From assembly GCF_022698145.1 (NCBI RefSeq), contig NZ_JALDAX010000030.1, positions 1 to 64,000 of the forward strand: a stretch of 64,000 bases of DNA. The letters run 5' to 3'. Of this stretch, positions 25,318 to 34,306 are shown one piece after another. This DNA comes from Streptomyces spinosisporus (lineage in GTDB: Bacteria; Actinomycetota; Actinomycetes; Streptomycetales; Streptomycetaceae). The notes under the pieces were generated by a model. The model ran no database searches, was not told where the DNA came from, and was given only the letters and a program-made list of their open reading frames with translations. Numbering within the stretch: position 1 is the stretch's first letter; each line of letters starts with the position of its first letter. Both the position numbers and the translations under genes were made by a program.

Positions 25318-26958
25318 TCAGTGGCCGCGGAACGCCTCCTCCAGCCACCAGGACCCGTGGTCGCGGGTCACCTTGGCGTCGATGAGCAGGGGCGCCGAGC
25401 GCGGCCCCTCCACCCAGTCCTGTACGGCCTTGAGATCGGCCGCCGTCCGCACGGTCACCGCCTCGAAGCCGTAGCCGCGGGCCACGGCCGCGATGTCCGT
25501 CTCCGGGAAGGTGACCGTGTCGAGCGGGAACCCGTCGGGGCCGAAGTGGTGCACCTCGGCGCCGTAGGCCTCGTCGTTGTAGACGACGACCACCATCGGC
25601 AGGCCGAGCCGGCGCACGGTGTCCAGCTCCACGGCGCTCATCAGCGCGCCGCCGTCGCCGAGCGCGGCCACGGGCAGGCGGTCCGGCTGCGCCAGGGCCG
25701 CGCCGATCGTGGTCGCGAGGCCGAGGCCGATCGACTGGAAGGCCTGGGTGAAACAGAACCCGTTGTGGTCCGGCACCGACAGATACGCGCTCGGGTAGCC
25801 CATGAAGTTGCCCGAGTCCACGCCGACGATCCGCTCCGCGGGGAGGATGTCGTCGAGTCCGATGCTGAGCGTGCGCGGGTCGATGCGCTCGCGGGTGGAC
25901 TCGTCCTCGTACGGCACGTCCCGCCACCGCGCCCGCGTGGCGAGCGCGTCGGCGACCTCGGACGTCCGGTAGCCCTCGCGGCCCGCGCCGCCCGCCTCCA
26001 GCGCGAGCCGTGCCGTGCGTTGCACGTCGCCGGTGACCCCGAGGCCGATCTCCCGGTGGGCGCCGAGGGCCTCCGGGTCGTTGTCGACCTGGACGACGTT
26101 CGCCCCGGCGCCGATCAGCCGGCCGTGCCGCATGGTCCACATGTTCAGCGCGCAGCCCCAGCCCACGACCAGGTCGGCGCCCTGCATCAGTTCGGCCACC
26201 AGCGGCGCCGCGAAGCCGCCGGACACATCGAGCGACCAGGGGTTGCCCCGGAACAGACCGCGGGCGACGGCCGAGGTGGCGAGCAGGGCGCCGTGCCGCT
26301 CGGCGAGTGCGGCGAGGGCATCGCGAGCGGCGGGGGTGCGCGCGCCGCGGCCCGCCACGAAGACGGGGCGCCGGGACGCTTCGAGCGTACGGACGAGATC
26401 GGCGACGGCCGCCTGCGACGGCTCGACGGGCCGGGGTGCGGGCATCGGCTCGCCCGAGAGGGACACGCCGTCGGGCACGTCGAGGGCCTGCACCTCCAGG
26501 GGGAGGTTGAGGACCACGGTGCGCCGTTCGTGGCGCGCCCGGCGCAGCGCCGCCAGGGCCTGCTCGACGGCGTCGTGCGCGGTCGTCACGCGTGCGGTGA
26601 CGGCACCCACGGCGTGTGCCGCGACCGCCTGGTCGATACGGAAGTTGGACCGCGGCTGCGTCGCCTCGGCGGCCAGTACGAGCAGTGGCGTACGGCTCTT
26701 GGCCGCCTCGGTGATGCCGGTCAGGGCGTTGGTCAGACCGGGCCCCTGGTGGACGCTGAGCGCGGCCGGTGCGCCGCTCGTGCGGACGTAGGCGTCCGCC
26801 ATGGTCGCCGCGCCGCCCTCGTGCCGTGCGGCGACGAACCGCGCGCCCGCCGCGACCATGGCGTTGGTCAGATGGAAGTTGCCGGAGCCGACCACGCCGA
26901 AGACATGGTCGATCCCGGAGGCGGTCAGGGCCCGTCCGACGGCTTCGGCGACCTTCAC
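25318..26958 (-). CDS. Thiamine-diphosphate-dependent enzyme (acetolactate synthase-like)
   Basis: The 546-residue three-domain ThDP enzyme has an N-terminal Pyr domain with the catalytic Glu in ARHEGGAATMADAYVR, a central DHS-like domain (VFVAGRGARTPAARDALAAL) and a C-terminal PP domain with GDGGALMSAVELDTVRRLGLPMVVVVYND, the GDG-Asn motif for Mg-ThDP. It resembles acetolactate synthase/benzoylformate decarboxylase relatives. The GTG start at 26958 overlaps the cyclase stop (GTGA) and has GGAG upstream, so translation is coupled to the cyclase. Together they could process a 2-oxo acid released by the cyclase-type hydrolase. Confidence 0.87.
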   Translation of the reverse strand: MKVAEAVGRALTASGIDHVFGVVGSGNFHLTNAMVAAGARFVAARHEGGAATMADAYVRTSGAPAALSVHQGPGLTNALTGITEAAKSRTPLLVLAAEATQPRSNFRIDQAVAAHAVGAVTARVTTAHDAVEQALAALRRARHERRTVVLNLPLEVQALDVPDGVSLSGEPMPAPRPVEPSQAAVADLVRTLEASRRPVFVAGRGARTPAARDALAALAERHGALLATSAVARGLFRGNPWSLDVSGGFAAPLVAELMQGADLVVGWGCALNMWTMRHGRLIGAGANVVQVDNDPEALGAHREIGLGVTGDVQRTARLALEAGGAGREGYRTSEVADALATRARWRDVPYEDESTRERIDPRTLSIGLDDILPAERIVGVDSGNFMGYPSAYLSVPDHNGFCFTQAFQSIGLGLATTIGAALAQPDRLPVAALGDGGALMSAVELDTVRRLGLPMVVVVYNDEAYGAEVHHFGPDGFPLDTVTFPETDIAAVARGYGFEAVTVRTAADLKAVQDWVEGPRSAPLLIDAKVTRDHGSWWLEEAFRGH

Positions 26959-27740
26959 GACCGCTCCACCAGGGCGAGTACGCGGGCGGGGGCGCCGGAG
27001 CCCGAGACGATGGGCAGCGGACCGGCGACGACGAGGGCGCCGGTCGGGGGCAGGGAGCCGAGGTTCTGCAGCTGGGTGAGCCCGTACTTGTCGCTGCCCA
27101 GGAGGTGGGAGTGGCAGGGGAAGGGCGGGTCGAAGGAGTGCGCGCGACCGGCGTCGGTGCCCACGGTCTCCACGCCGAGGCCGATCACCGGGGCCTCCTC
27201 GGCCACCCAGCGGGCGCACTCCGGTGACAGGCCGGGGGTGTGCGGGCCGTTCTCGTCCGCGTTCAGGAACTCCTCCTGCGACTGCGCGCGGGCGTCCCAG
27301 CCGGTGCGCAGAAGCAGCCAACCCCCTTCCGGCAACGGCCCGTTGTCGGCCTCCCAGGCCTTGATGTGGTCCACCTCGACCAGGAAGTCGGGGTCCTTCG
27401 CAGCCGCCGCGGAGAAGTCGAGGACGGCCGCCGGGGCGATCAGCCGGCCCGCCGGGACCGACGCGACGTCGGCGAGGTCCTTGCCGGTGACCCAGTGCAC
27501 CGGCGCGTCGAAGTGTGTGCCGGTGTGCTCACCGCTGCGGAAGTTGTTCCAGTACCAGGCGGGCCCCCGGTCGTCGTACCGGCTGATCTCCTCCAGCTCG
27601 AAGACCTGGGTCTGCCCGAACTGCGGCGGCAACTGGATCACCGGTGTGGACGCCGACAACGGCGACGTCAGGTCGACCACTTCGATCGACCCACCTCGCA
27701 ACCCGGACAGCAGAGCGGCGAGCACGGACGGCTGGGACAT
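26955..27740 (-). CDS. Cyclase / kynurenine-formamidase-like hydrolase
   Basis: The 261-residue metal-dependent amidohydrolase fold has the diagnostic His-rich strand GEHTGTHFDAPVHW (metal-binding HxGTHxDxPxH) and a second metal-ligand region CHSHLLGSDKYG. The family includes KynB kynurenine formamidase, isatin hydrolase and cyclases. It is the first gene of a two-gene operon with the ThDP enzyme, and its start faces the divergent PhzF gene across a repeat-containing promoter. The ATG at 27740 follows GGAGGCCGTC. Confidence 0.87.
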   Translation of the reverse strand: MSQPSVLAALLSGLRGGSIEVVDLTSPLSASTPVIQLPPQFGQTQVFELEEISRYDDRGPAWYWNNFRSGEHTGTHFDAPVHWVTGKDLADVASVPAGRLIAPAAVLDFSAAAAKDPDFLVEVDHIKAWEADNGPLPEGGWLLLRTGWDARAQSQEEFLNADENGPHTPGLSPECARWVAEEAPVIGLGVETVGTDAGRAHSFDPPFPCHSHLLGSDKYGLTQLQNLGSLPPTGALVVAGPLPIVSGSGAPARVLALVERS

Positions 27741-27819
27741 GACGGCCTCCAGGGACGGGGCTGAACTGCCAACGCCTTTCTGTACAGCGTGTCAGCCGGG
27801 ACCCGTCCGCGCCGAGACC

Positions 27820-27845
27820 ACTGCGCCCGAATACTGCGCCCGGAT
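27820..27845. repeat. Two tandem 13-base repeats
   Basis: The units are ACTGCGCCCGAAT and ACTGCGCCCGGAT, one after the other. They lie in the 209-base divergent promoter region of the cyclase and PhzF genes and differ at one base. Confidence 0.6.
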
Positions 27846-27868
27846 TCGGTGCGGCGTCCGCGATGTCG

Positions 27869-27905
27869 GTCCAGCATCCCCGAGATTTCAGTCCAGCATC
27901 CCCGA
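27869..27905. repeat. Two 15-base direct repeats with 22-base period
   Basis: The copies of GTCCAGCATCCCCGA start at 27869 and 27891. They lie just upstream of the PhzF gene and, with the 13-base pair, are probably binding sites of an unidentified activator or repressor. Confidence 0.65.
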
Positions 27906-27949
27906 ATTGGCCTTGGCGGCCGTGCTCCGGCCCGCCCTAGCGTCGACTC

Positions 27950-28759
27950 ATGCGCATTCGAATCGTCGACGCCTTCACCGACCGCCCCTTCACCGGCAAC
28001 CCCGCCGGTGTACTGCTGCTCGACTCGTTTCCGTCCGACGAGCGGCTGCAGCAGATCGCCCTGGAGGTCAATCACGCCGAGACCGCGTTCGCGCACCGCC
28101 TGGACGCGGGCGGCGAGGCCGACTGGGCGCTGCGCTGGTTCACCCCGGCGACCGAGGTGAACATGTGCGGGCACGCCACGCTGGCGACGGCGCACGTCCT
28201 GCACACCACCGGCGCCCACGAGGGCGCCGTGCGCTTCGCCACCCGCAGCGGCGTGCTCGTGGCGACGCCGGGCGAGGACGGTTCGATCACGCTGGACTTC
28301 CCGACCGCGCCGCTCACGCCGGTCGAGGTCTCGGCCGGGGTCGCCGAGGCACTGGGCGCCGCTCCGCGAGCCGCCTGCGACACCGGGCCGAACGTGGGCG
28401 ACCTCGTGGTGGAGTTCGCCGACGAGAAGACGGTGCACGCCCTCACCCCGGACCTCAGGGCGCTCGGCCGGTACTCGGAGCGCGGCATCATCGCCACCGC
28501 CCGTGCCGAGGACCCCTCGCGCGGCTACGACTTCGTCTCCCGCTGCTTCTTCCCGAACGTCGGCATCGACGAGGACCCGGTCACCGGCAGCGCCCACACC
28601 GCGCTCGCCCCCTTCTGGTCCGAGCGCCTGGGCCGCACCGTCCTGACCGGGCTGCAGGCCTCGCCCCGCTCCGGGCGGGTCCGCACCGAACTGCGCGGCG
28701 ACCGCACTCTGCTGACCGGCCGCGCGGTCACCACGATCGAGGGCGAGCTGCTGGTCTAG
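27950..28759 (+). CDS. PhzF-family isomerase/epimerase-like protein
   Basis: The 269-residue protein has the two-domain diaminopimelate-epimerase fold of PhzF: MRIRIVDAFTDRPFTGNPAGV, the catalytic Glu in LEVNHAETAF, MCGHATLATAHVLHTTGAHE, and the C-terminal EDPVTGSAHTALAPFWSERLG. PhzF itself isomerises a dihydrohydroxyanthranilate intermediate in phenazine synthesis. No other phenazine genes adjoin, so its substrate is likely different. It is divergent from the cyclase/ThDP operon. Confidence 0.9.
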   Translation: MRIRIVDAFTDRPFTGNPAGVLLLDSFPSDERLQQIALEVNHAETAFAHRLDAGGEADWALRWFTPATEVNMCGHATLATAHVLHTTGAHEGAVRFATRSGVLVATPGEDGSITLDFPTAPLTPVEVSAGVAEALGAAPRAACDTGPNVGDLVVEFADEKTVHALTPDLRALGRYSERGIIATARAEDPSRGYDFVSRCFFPNVGIDEDPVTGSAHTALAPFWSERLGRTVLTGLQASPRSGRVRTELRGDRTLLTGRAVTTIEGELLV

Positions 28760-28766
28760 CGGGCCG

Positions 28767-29567
28767 TCAGGCCGTCGGCAGCCAGCCCACCTTCCCGGCC
28801 AGCAGCGCGTATCCGACGAACGCCCCGATGTCGAGCAGGGAATGCGCCACCACCAGGGGGCCCACCCGGCCCCACCGGCGGTACAGGTACACGAACACCA
28901 CGCCCATCACCATGTTGCCGAGGAAGCCGCCGATGCCCTGGTAGAGGTGGTACGAGCCGCGCAGCACGGCACTGGCCACCAGGGCGGCCCCCGGCGTCCA
29001 GCCCAACTGCCCCAGCCGGCGCAGCAGATAGCCGACGACGACGACCTCTTCGAGGATCGCGTTCTGCATCGCCGACAGCACCAGCACCGGGTACTTCCAC
29101 CACACGTCGGGCAGCGCCTCCGGGACCACCGTGAGGTTGAAGCCGAGCCCGCGCGCCGCCAGGTAGAAGGCGATCCCGGTACTGCCGATCACCGCCGCGA
29201 TCGCCGCGCCGCGGCCGAGGTCCGGCCAGGGCCGGGTGCGGTCGAAGCCGATCGTGCGCATGCCCGCGCCCTCGCGCAGCAGCAGATGCGCGACGAGGGC
29301 GACCGGCACCAGAGCGCTCGCGATCCCGAACAGCTGCCAGGCGAGATCGAGCCACGGGCGGCCCGGCGCGGCCGACGCGTTGAGGGTCGCCGCCTGGTCC
29401 TTCAGACCCCCCGGTTTGGTGACCGAGCCGACAAAGCTGATCAGGGCGGACACACCACTCGCACCGAGCGAAAGCCCCAGAACGAGGAGCGTCTCGTCAC
29501 GGAAGATCCGTCGCGAGGGCCGCTCCGGCGGAACAGAATCGGCCACCGGGCCCGCCTCTGCCTGCAC
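28767..29567 (-). CDS. CPBP-family intramembrane metalloprotease (CAAX-like)
   Basis: The 266-residue protein has about six to eight hydrophobic helices and the Abi/CPBP motifs: NAILEEVVVVGYLLRRL (the EExxxR-type Glu pair), RGSYHLYQGIGGFLGN with the first His, and PLVVAHSLLDIGAFVG with the second His. It is predicted to cleave a protein within or near the membrane. The start is GTG at 29567. Eight bases separate its end from the convergent PhzF gene. The substrate is unknown. Confidence 0.88.
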   Translation of the reverse strand: MQAEAGPVADSVPPERPSRRIFRDETLLVLGLSLGASGVSALISFVGSVTKPGGLKDQAATLNASAAPGRPWLDLAWQLFGIASALVPVALVAHLLLREGAGMRTIGFDRTRPWPDLGRGAAIAAVIGSTGIAFYLAARGLGFNLTVVPEALPDVWWKYPVLVLSAMQNAILEEVVVVGYLLRRLGQLGWTPGAALVASAVLRGSYHLYQGIGGFLGNMVMGVVFVYLYRRWGRVGPLVVAHSLLDIGAFVGYALLAGKVGWLPTA

Positions 29568-29754
29568 ACCTGCCTCCAGTTGAGTAATCCAGCCTCATCC
29601 CCACCGTCGCACCGCTAGGGTCACGAAAGAAGTTACGAAGATCGTGCGCGACAGGCCGTCTGGGGGGACGGGCGCCGTACGGGGCGTACCTCCCCCTTGC
29701 CTGCCTTACGGCCGAAATCCGCCGCGAGGTCAACAAGGGAGGGGCACGACCGTC

Positions 29755-31518
29755 ATGGGACGTCACAGCTTGCCCGATCAGTATGGGGCGGGCCGCAGCG
29801 ACCCCCGTCCACGCGCGCGCCGCCGCACGGTGGCCATCGCGACGGTGCTCGTCCTCACCGTCGCGGGCGGCACCGCGGCCGCCGCCAGAAGCGGGCTGCT
29901 GTCGTTCGGTTCCTCGTGCCAGGACAACCCGGTGCGCCTCAAGCTGGACGCCGCGCCGGACATCACCCCCGCCCTCACGGCCGCGGCGCAGCGCGCGCAC
30001 GACGACAAGATCACCTCGGACGGCCGCTGTCTCGCGGTCACGGTGACCGCGCGGGACGCCTACAAGGTCGCGGACGGGCTCGCCGCGGGCCGTAAGTCCG
30101 ACGCGCAACTGTGGGTGCCGGACTCGGACCTGTGGATCGACCGGATCACGGCGAACAACAGCGCCGTCGACGTGACCCCGGCGGGCACGATCGCCTCGAC
30201 ACCGATCGGCGTGGCGATGGTGCCGACGGCCGCGAAGTCCCTGGGCTGGCCGCAGAAGACGTACGACTGGCTCGAGTTGGTCGGTGCCGCCATGCAGAGC
30301 GACTCGGTCAAGCTCGGCGCGGCCGATCCGGCGCGCAGCGCCACCGGGCTGCTCGCGCTCACGCAGCTCAGCACGGCCGCAACCAGGATCAAGGGCGGCG
30401 ACACCCAGGCCGTGGCCATGATGAAGACGCTGGCGCAGCGCACCTCGGACAGCGACGGGCAGGTCGTGGACACCCTGCCCCGTGACTCCTCGGGCACCGA
30501 GCTGGGCAATCCGAAGCGGAACCAGGCGCTGATCCTGTCCGAGCAGGCGGCGTACACGTACAACTCCTCCGCCGACAGTGCGGGCGGGCTGGACATGTTC
30601 TACCCGAAGGACGGCTCGCCGCGGCTGGACTACCCGTACGCGATGGTCGGCGAGCTGAGCACCGACCAGAGCCGGGCCGCGCTGCGGTTCATGAACTATC
30701 TGCGCCAGCCGGAGCAGCTGCGGCTCCTGCAGAAGTACGGTTTCCGCACCTCCGACGACGAGACGCCGCAGACGGTGGTGTCCGCGGCCGGCGGCAGCAG
30801 TCCGCAGCCGTACGAGGAGCCGGCGCTGAAGCCGGCCGCGGCCGCGGCGCTGCAGGAGGCCCTCGGTACCTGGACGATCACCGTGCAGAGCGCCCGGATC
30901 ACCACGGTCGTGGACGCCTCCTCGTCGATGTCGGAAACGGTGCCGGGGACCGGCCAGTCGCGCATGGACGTCACGAAGGGGGCGCTGCTGCAGGCCCTCG
31001 CCACGTTCACGCCCGAGGACGAGATCGGCCTGTGGAAGTTCTCCACGAAGCTGGACGGCGACAAGGACTACCGCATCCTGGTGCCGACCGAGCGGCTCGG
31101 CGACCAGAAGGGCGGCGGCACCCAGCGCGACCGGCTCTCGGCGGCCTTCGGCGCGCTCAAGCCGGTCCCGAACGGGGCGACCGGGCTCTACGACACCACG
31201 CTCGCCGCGTACAAGGCGGCCGCCTCGTCCTACGCCAAGGGGAAGTTCAACGCCCTGGTGATCCTCACCGACGGCGTCAACCAGGACCCGGGCAGCATCT
31301 CCCGCGACGCCCTCATCACCCAGCTCCAGAAACTCACCGACCCCGAGCGCCCGGTACCCCTCATCATGATCGCCGTGGGCCCCGACGCCGACCGCGAAGA
31401 AGCCGACGAAATCGCCCGGGCAACCGGCGGCTCGGGCCAGTCGGTCAGCAACCCCGCCCAGATCCAGTCGGTGATCCTGAAGGCGATCGTGGCGGCGGGT
31501 TCTCAGGGGGACGACTAG
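29755..31518 (+). CDS. Extracytoplasmic substrate-binding-like/VWA domain protein
   Basis: The 587-residue protein has an N-terminal basic region then a hydrophobic helix (TVAIATVLVLTVAGGTAAAA), giving signal-anchor or signal-peptide topology. Residues ~50-360 resemble an ABC-type solute-binding domain. Residues ~375-585 form a von Willebrand factor A domain with MIDAS residues in VVDASSSMS (Asp387) and later VILTDGVNQD. The ATG at 29755 has GGGAGGGG upstream. VWA domains bind metal-dependent protein ligands, so the protein may recognise something at the cell surface. Its neighbours are unrelated. Confidence 0.82.
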   Translation: MGRHSLPDQYGAGRSDPRPRARRRTVAIATVLVLTVAGGTAAAARSGLLSFGSSCQDNPVRLKLDAAPDITPALTAAAQRAHDDKITSDGRCLAVTVTARDAYKVADGLAAGRKSDAQLWVPDSDLWIDRITANNSAVDVTPAGTIASTPIGVAMVPTAAKSLGWPQKTYDWLELVGAAMQSDSVKLGAADPARSATGLLALTQLSTAATRIKGGDTQAVAMMKTLAQRTSDSDGQVVDTLPRDSSGTELGNPKRNQALILSEQAAYTYNSSADSAGGLDMFYPKDGSPRLDYPYAMVGELSTDQSRAALRFMNYLRQPEQLRLLQKYGFRTSDDETPQTVVSAAGGSSPQPYEEPALKPAAAAALQEALGTWTITVQSARITTVVDASSSMSETVPGTGQSRMDVTKGALLQALATFTPEDEIGLWKFSTKLDGDKDYRILVPTERLGDQKGGGTQRDRLSAAFGALKPVPNGATGLYDTTLAAYKAAASSYAKGKFNALVILTDGVNQDPGSISRDALITQLQKLTDPERPVPLIMIAVGPDADREEADEIARATGGSGQSVSNPAQIQSVILKAIVAAGSQGDD

Positions 31519-31569
31519 GCCGGCGGTCTGCTGCGGGATGCGGGCGCTGAGCTTGGAGACCGACGGCGC

Positions 31570-33087
31570 TCAGGGTGCCGGCACCGGTTCCGGGATTCCC
31601 ACCGGCCAGGTGTGTACCGGGTCGCCCAGGTGCATCAAGCGGCGGTAGGTGCGGGTGGTGGCGGCTAGGGCGGCGTCTCGGGGGAGGCCGGCTTCCAGGG
31701 CGCGGTGGAAGGTTGCGGCCTGCCAGGTGGCGCCGTTGACGCGGCGGCGGCAGCGTTCGTCGATGACGCCGAGGTACAGGTCGCGGTCGGCGCGTTCGAT
31801 GCCCCACGCGGCCAGGCCCGTTTCGGCGAGGGGCAGGAGTTCGTCGCGCACCAGGGTCACCGCGTCGATCTGTGCGGTGCCGCCGTAGCGGCCGCGTCGC
31901 GGCCATTCGAGTCGGGCCTCGATCCCGTGCTTGCACGCGGCGTCGAAGTTGGCCTCGGCCGCCTCGAAGGGCAGCCGGGTCCACACCGGGCGCGACTCCT
32001 CGGCGAGGGCGCGGACGAGGCCGTAGTAGAAGGCGGCGTTCGCGATGACGTCGGTGATGGTGGGTCCCGCGGGCAGGACGCGGTTCTCGACGCGCAGGTG
32101 CGGGACGCCGTCGGCGATGCCGTAGACCGGGCGGTTCCAGCGGTACACGGTGCCGTTGTGCAGGACGAGTTCGGCGAGTTTGGGGACGCCGCCCGCGTCG
32201 AGCACCTCCAGCGGGTCCTCCTCGTCGCAGATCGGCAGCAGCGCCGGGAAGTACCGCAGGTTCTCCTCGAAGAGGTCGTACGCGGAGGAGATCCACCGCT
32301 CCCCGAACCAGGTACGGGGGCGCACGCCCTGGGCCTGCAGCTCGGGCGGCCGGGTGTCGGTGGACTGCAGGAACAGCGGCGGCCGGGACTCCCGCCACAG
32401 CTCACGCCCGAACAGGAACGGCGAGTTGGCGCCGACGGCGATCTGCGCCGCGGCGACGGCCTGCGCGGCGTTCCAGACGTCGGCGAAACGGCCCGGGGTG
32501 ACCTGCAGATGCAGCTGCACGGAGGTGCAGGCCGCTTCCGGCGCGATGGATTTCGAGGTGCACGTCAGCCGCTCCACCCCGTCGATGTCGAGGACGAAGT
32601 CCTCACCGCGGGCGGCCACGATCTGCTCGTTGAGCAGGGCGTAGCGGTCGACGTCGGAGAGGTTGGAGGAGATCAGGTCGTCCCGGTCGAGCGTCGGCAG
32701 AATGCCGATCATCACGATTCCCGCGTCGACCTCGCCCGCTTTTCGGTCGGCATATGCCAGCGACGTCCGCAGTTCTTCCGCAAGCCGGTCGAATACCCGC
32801 CCGTCCAATCGGTGTGGGGCTATGTTCACTTCCAGATTGAACATGGCGAGTTCTGTTTGGAAATCCCGGCTCGCGATCCGTTCGAGGACCTGCCCATTGA
32901 GCATTTTCGGCATGCCGTCGCCACCGGCCAGATTCAGTTCGATCTCCACGCCCATGAGGTTCTTCGGGCGGTCGAACCGCTTCTGGTCCAGAAGTCGCTC
33001 CAGGCCCGTCAGGCAGCTGCGGAGCTTGTCGCGGTAGAGCTGCCGATCCGACAGGTCGAACCGCCCTGCCACGACCTTCTCCCCCAT
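31570..33087 (-). CDS. Glutamate-cysteine ligase-like (carboxylate-amine ligase) family protein
   Basis: The 505-residue cytosolic protein has the GCS2-like fold: KNLMGVEIELNLAGGDG, FNLEVNIAPHRLDGR, a large central LQLHLQVTP region and LRVENRVLPAGPTITD near residue 340. Those Glu-rich strands match ATP-grasp-like metal and glutamate sites in this family (NLEVN, ELVLHNGTVYRWNRP). Streptomyces make mycothiol rather than glutathione, so the product is unlikely to be glutathione precursor. The start at 33087 has GGGA and a good spacing; the upstream extension lacks family similarity. Its 3' end sits 51 bases from the VWA protein end. Confidence 0.82.
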   Translation of the reverse strand: MGEKVVAGRFDLSDRQLYRDKLRSCLTGLERLLDQKRFDRPKNLMGVEIELNLAGGDGMPKMLNGQVLERIASRDFQTELAMFNLEVNIAPHRLDGRVFDRLAEELRTSLAYADRKAGEVDAGIVMIGILPTLDRDDLISSNLSDVDRYALLNEQIVAARGEDFVLDIDGVERLTCTSKSIAPEAACTSVQLHLQVTPGRFADVWNAAQAVAAAQIAVGANSPFLFGRELWRESRPPLFLQSTDTRPPELQAQGVRPRTWFGERWISSAYDLFEENLRYFPALLPICDEEDPLEVLDAGGVPKLAELVLHNGTVYRWNRPVYGIADGVPHLRVENRVLPAGPTITDVIANAAFYYGLVRALAEESRPVWTRLPFEAAEANFDAACKHGIEARLEWPRRGRYGGTAQIDAVTLVRDELLPLAETGLAAWGIERADRDLYLGVIDERCRRRVNGATWQAATFHRALEAGLPRDAALAATTRTYRRLMHLGDPVHTWPVGIPEPVPAP

Positions 33088-33239
33088 CGAAGCGTCCCTT
33101 CTCGAATGTACGGCCCAAGATCCGGCCGCGGGCGCCGGGTCACGAATGAGGATGCCCAGCCCTGGCGATCGATAACGTCCCCATGCGGCCCCGCCGCCCG
33201 CTACTCTGACCGATGTGACCCGGGGCACATTCACCGGGC

Positions 33240-33416
33240 ATGGACATGTCGCAGTTTCGGGCCGTCGACAACCTCGTGAAAAACGCCGACGAGAATTGGC
33301 CGACCGCTTCCCGGGTATTTCCCGAGGTCACCGCCGCGGCACCGGAGCGGAATCGGGATGATTCCCACGTATCGCCGACCGTATACGCCCTTGCCGAGTA
33401 CACCGGAAACGGCTAG
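33240..33416 (+). CDS. Possible 58-residue small protein
   Basis: In the 556-base gap, an open frame from ATG 33240 reads MDMSQFRAVDNLVKNADENW, then a Thr/Ala/Pro-rich middle and SPTVYALAEYTGNG. It is less GC-biased in third codon positions than its neighbours and starts with no strong ribosome binding site; ATG at 33246 is an alternative. It could be a recent or small regulatory gene or a spurious ORF. The rest of the gap, on both sides, shows no other recognisable feature. Confidence 0.35.
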   Translation: MDMSQFRAVDNLVKNADENWPTASRVFPEVTAAAPERNRDDSHVSPTVYALAEYTGNG

Positions 33417-33643
33417 ACGAAACACCGTCTCAACACAGGTCGTATAAACTCCGCGAACAAGACAGAGGGCGGGCGTCAGCGGTCATGGAACCTGCCGTCG
33501 AGGTGACGTGCGGCAGGCCTCACCCACATTCCTCGTTCCCGGGCCCCGGCCCCCGCCTCTCTGTCCCCACGTGAGCTGACAGTGCCGTCCGCCCCCGCCC
33601 CGCCCTCGCGCCACCGTGCCTGTCGAATGAGAGGCGACCCACC

Positions 33644-34228
33644 ATGCCGCTGCATGTCCCCCCGGCTCCCGCGCCTGCCCTACGCACCGTTCTCACCGCC
33701 CTTGGTTCGCCCACCGCGGTACGCGAGGCCCGAACGCCCTCCCTGCTCCACGCCCAGGGCCCGCTGACCCCCGAAGTCCCGCTGCCCGTACACATCCTGG
33801 ACCGGTTCACGCCCGCGGGCGCATCGTCCACCCGGCTGGCCGGGTGGCGCTTTCTGATCCGCTGCGGCGAGCGCGCGGTGGCCGCGGCCGACACGATGCT
33901 GACCCCCGACGGCTGGGCGTTCTCCCGCTTCTTCGAGGGCCCCTACATCGCCTCCACCGAGCGCGCGCTGCGCCAGGCCGAGACGATGAGCCAGTCGTAC
34001 CAGCCGCGTCTGCTCTCGGTGCCCGGCCTCTACATGCTCACGCTGTGGCTGCACGGCGACTGCACCGAGGACGGCGCCACCGGCCACCCCGCCGCCACGG
34101 ACATCCTCGTCCCGCTGGCGCCGGCCCCGCCCGGCATCGCGCCCCACCGCCCGCACCGCGTCGCCGAACTGCTCCCGGTCCTCACCCATCGGGTGACTCC
34201 CGCCCCGCTGCTGGGCTCACCCGCCTGA
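33644..34228 (+). CDS. Hypothetical protein
   Basis: The 194-residue Pro/Ala-rich protein has no signal peptide. A compact region (about 60-145) contains TRLAGWRFLIRCGERAVAAADTM, FSRFFEGPYIASTERALRQAE and SVPGLYMLTLWLHGD, suggesting a mixed alpha/beta domain. N- and C-termini are low-complexity. The ATG at 33644 follows GAGAGGCG. I do not recognise a family; it may be a Streptomyces-specific conserved hypothetical. Confidence 0.6.
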   Translation: MPLHVPPAPAPALRTVLTALGSPTAVREARTPSLLHAQGPLTPEVPLPVHILDRFTPAGASSTRLAGWRFLIRCGERAVAAADTMLTPDGWAFSRFFEGPYIASTERALRQAETMSQSYQPRLLSVPGLYMLTLWLHGDCTEDGATGHPAATDILVPLAPAPPGIAPHRPHRVAELLPVLTHRVTPAPLLGSPA

Positions 34229-34306
34229 ACACGACCCCCGCACCGCGCCCCGTACCCCGCCCTGGAATTCCGGGAGTCGGGGTACGCCGCTTTTCCGCTC
34301 CGCATT

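Noticed and set aside
25210-28944. Very long plus-strand open frame of 1244 codons
   Set aside because: It runs antisense to the ThDP enzyme and cyclase genes and has Arg/Gly-rich, repetitive translation with no domain; such shadows are common at this GC content.
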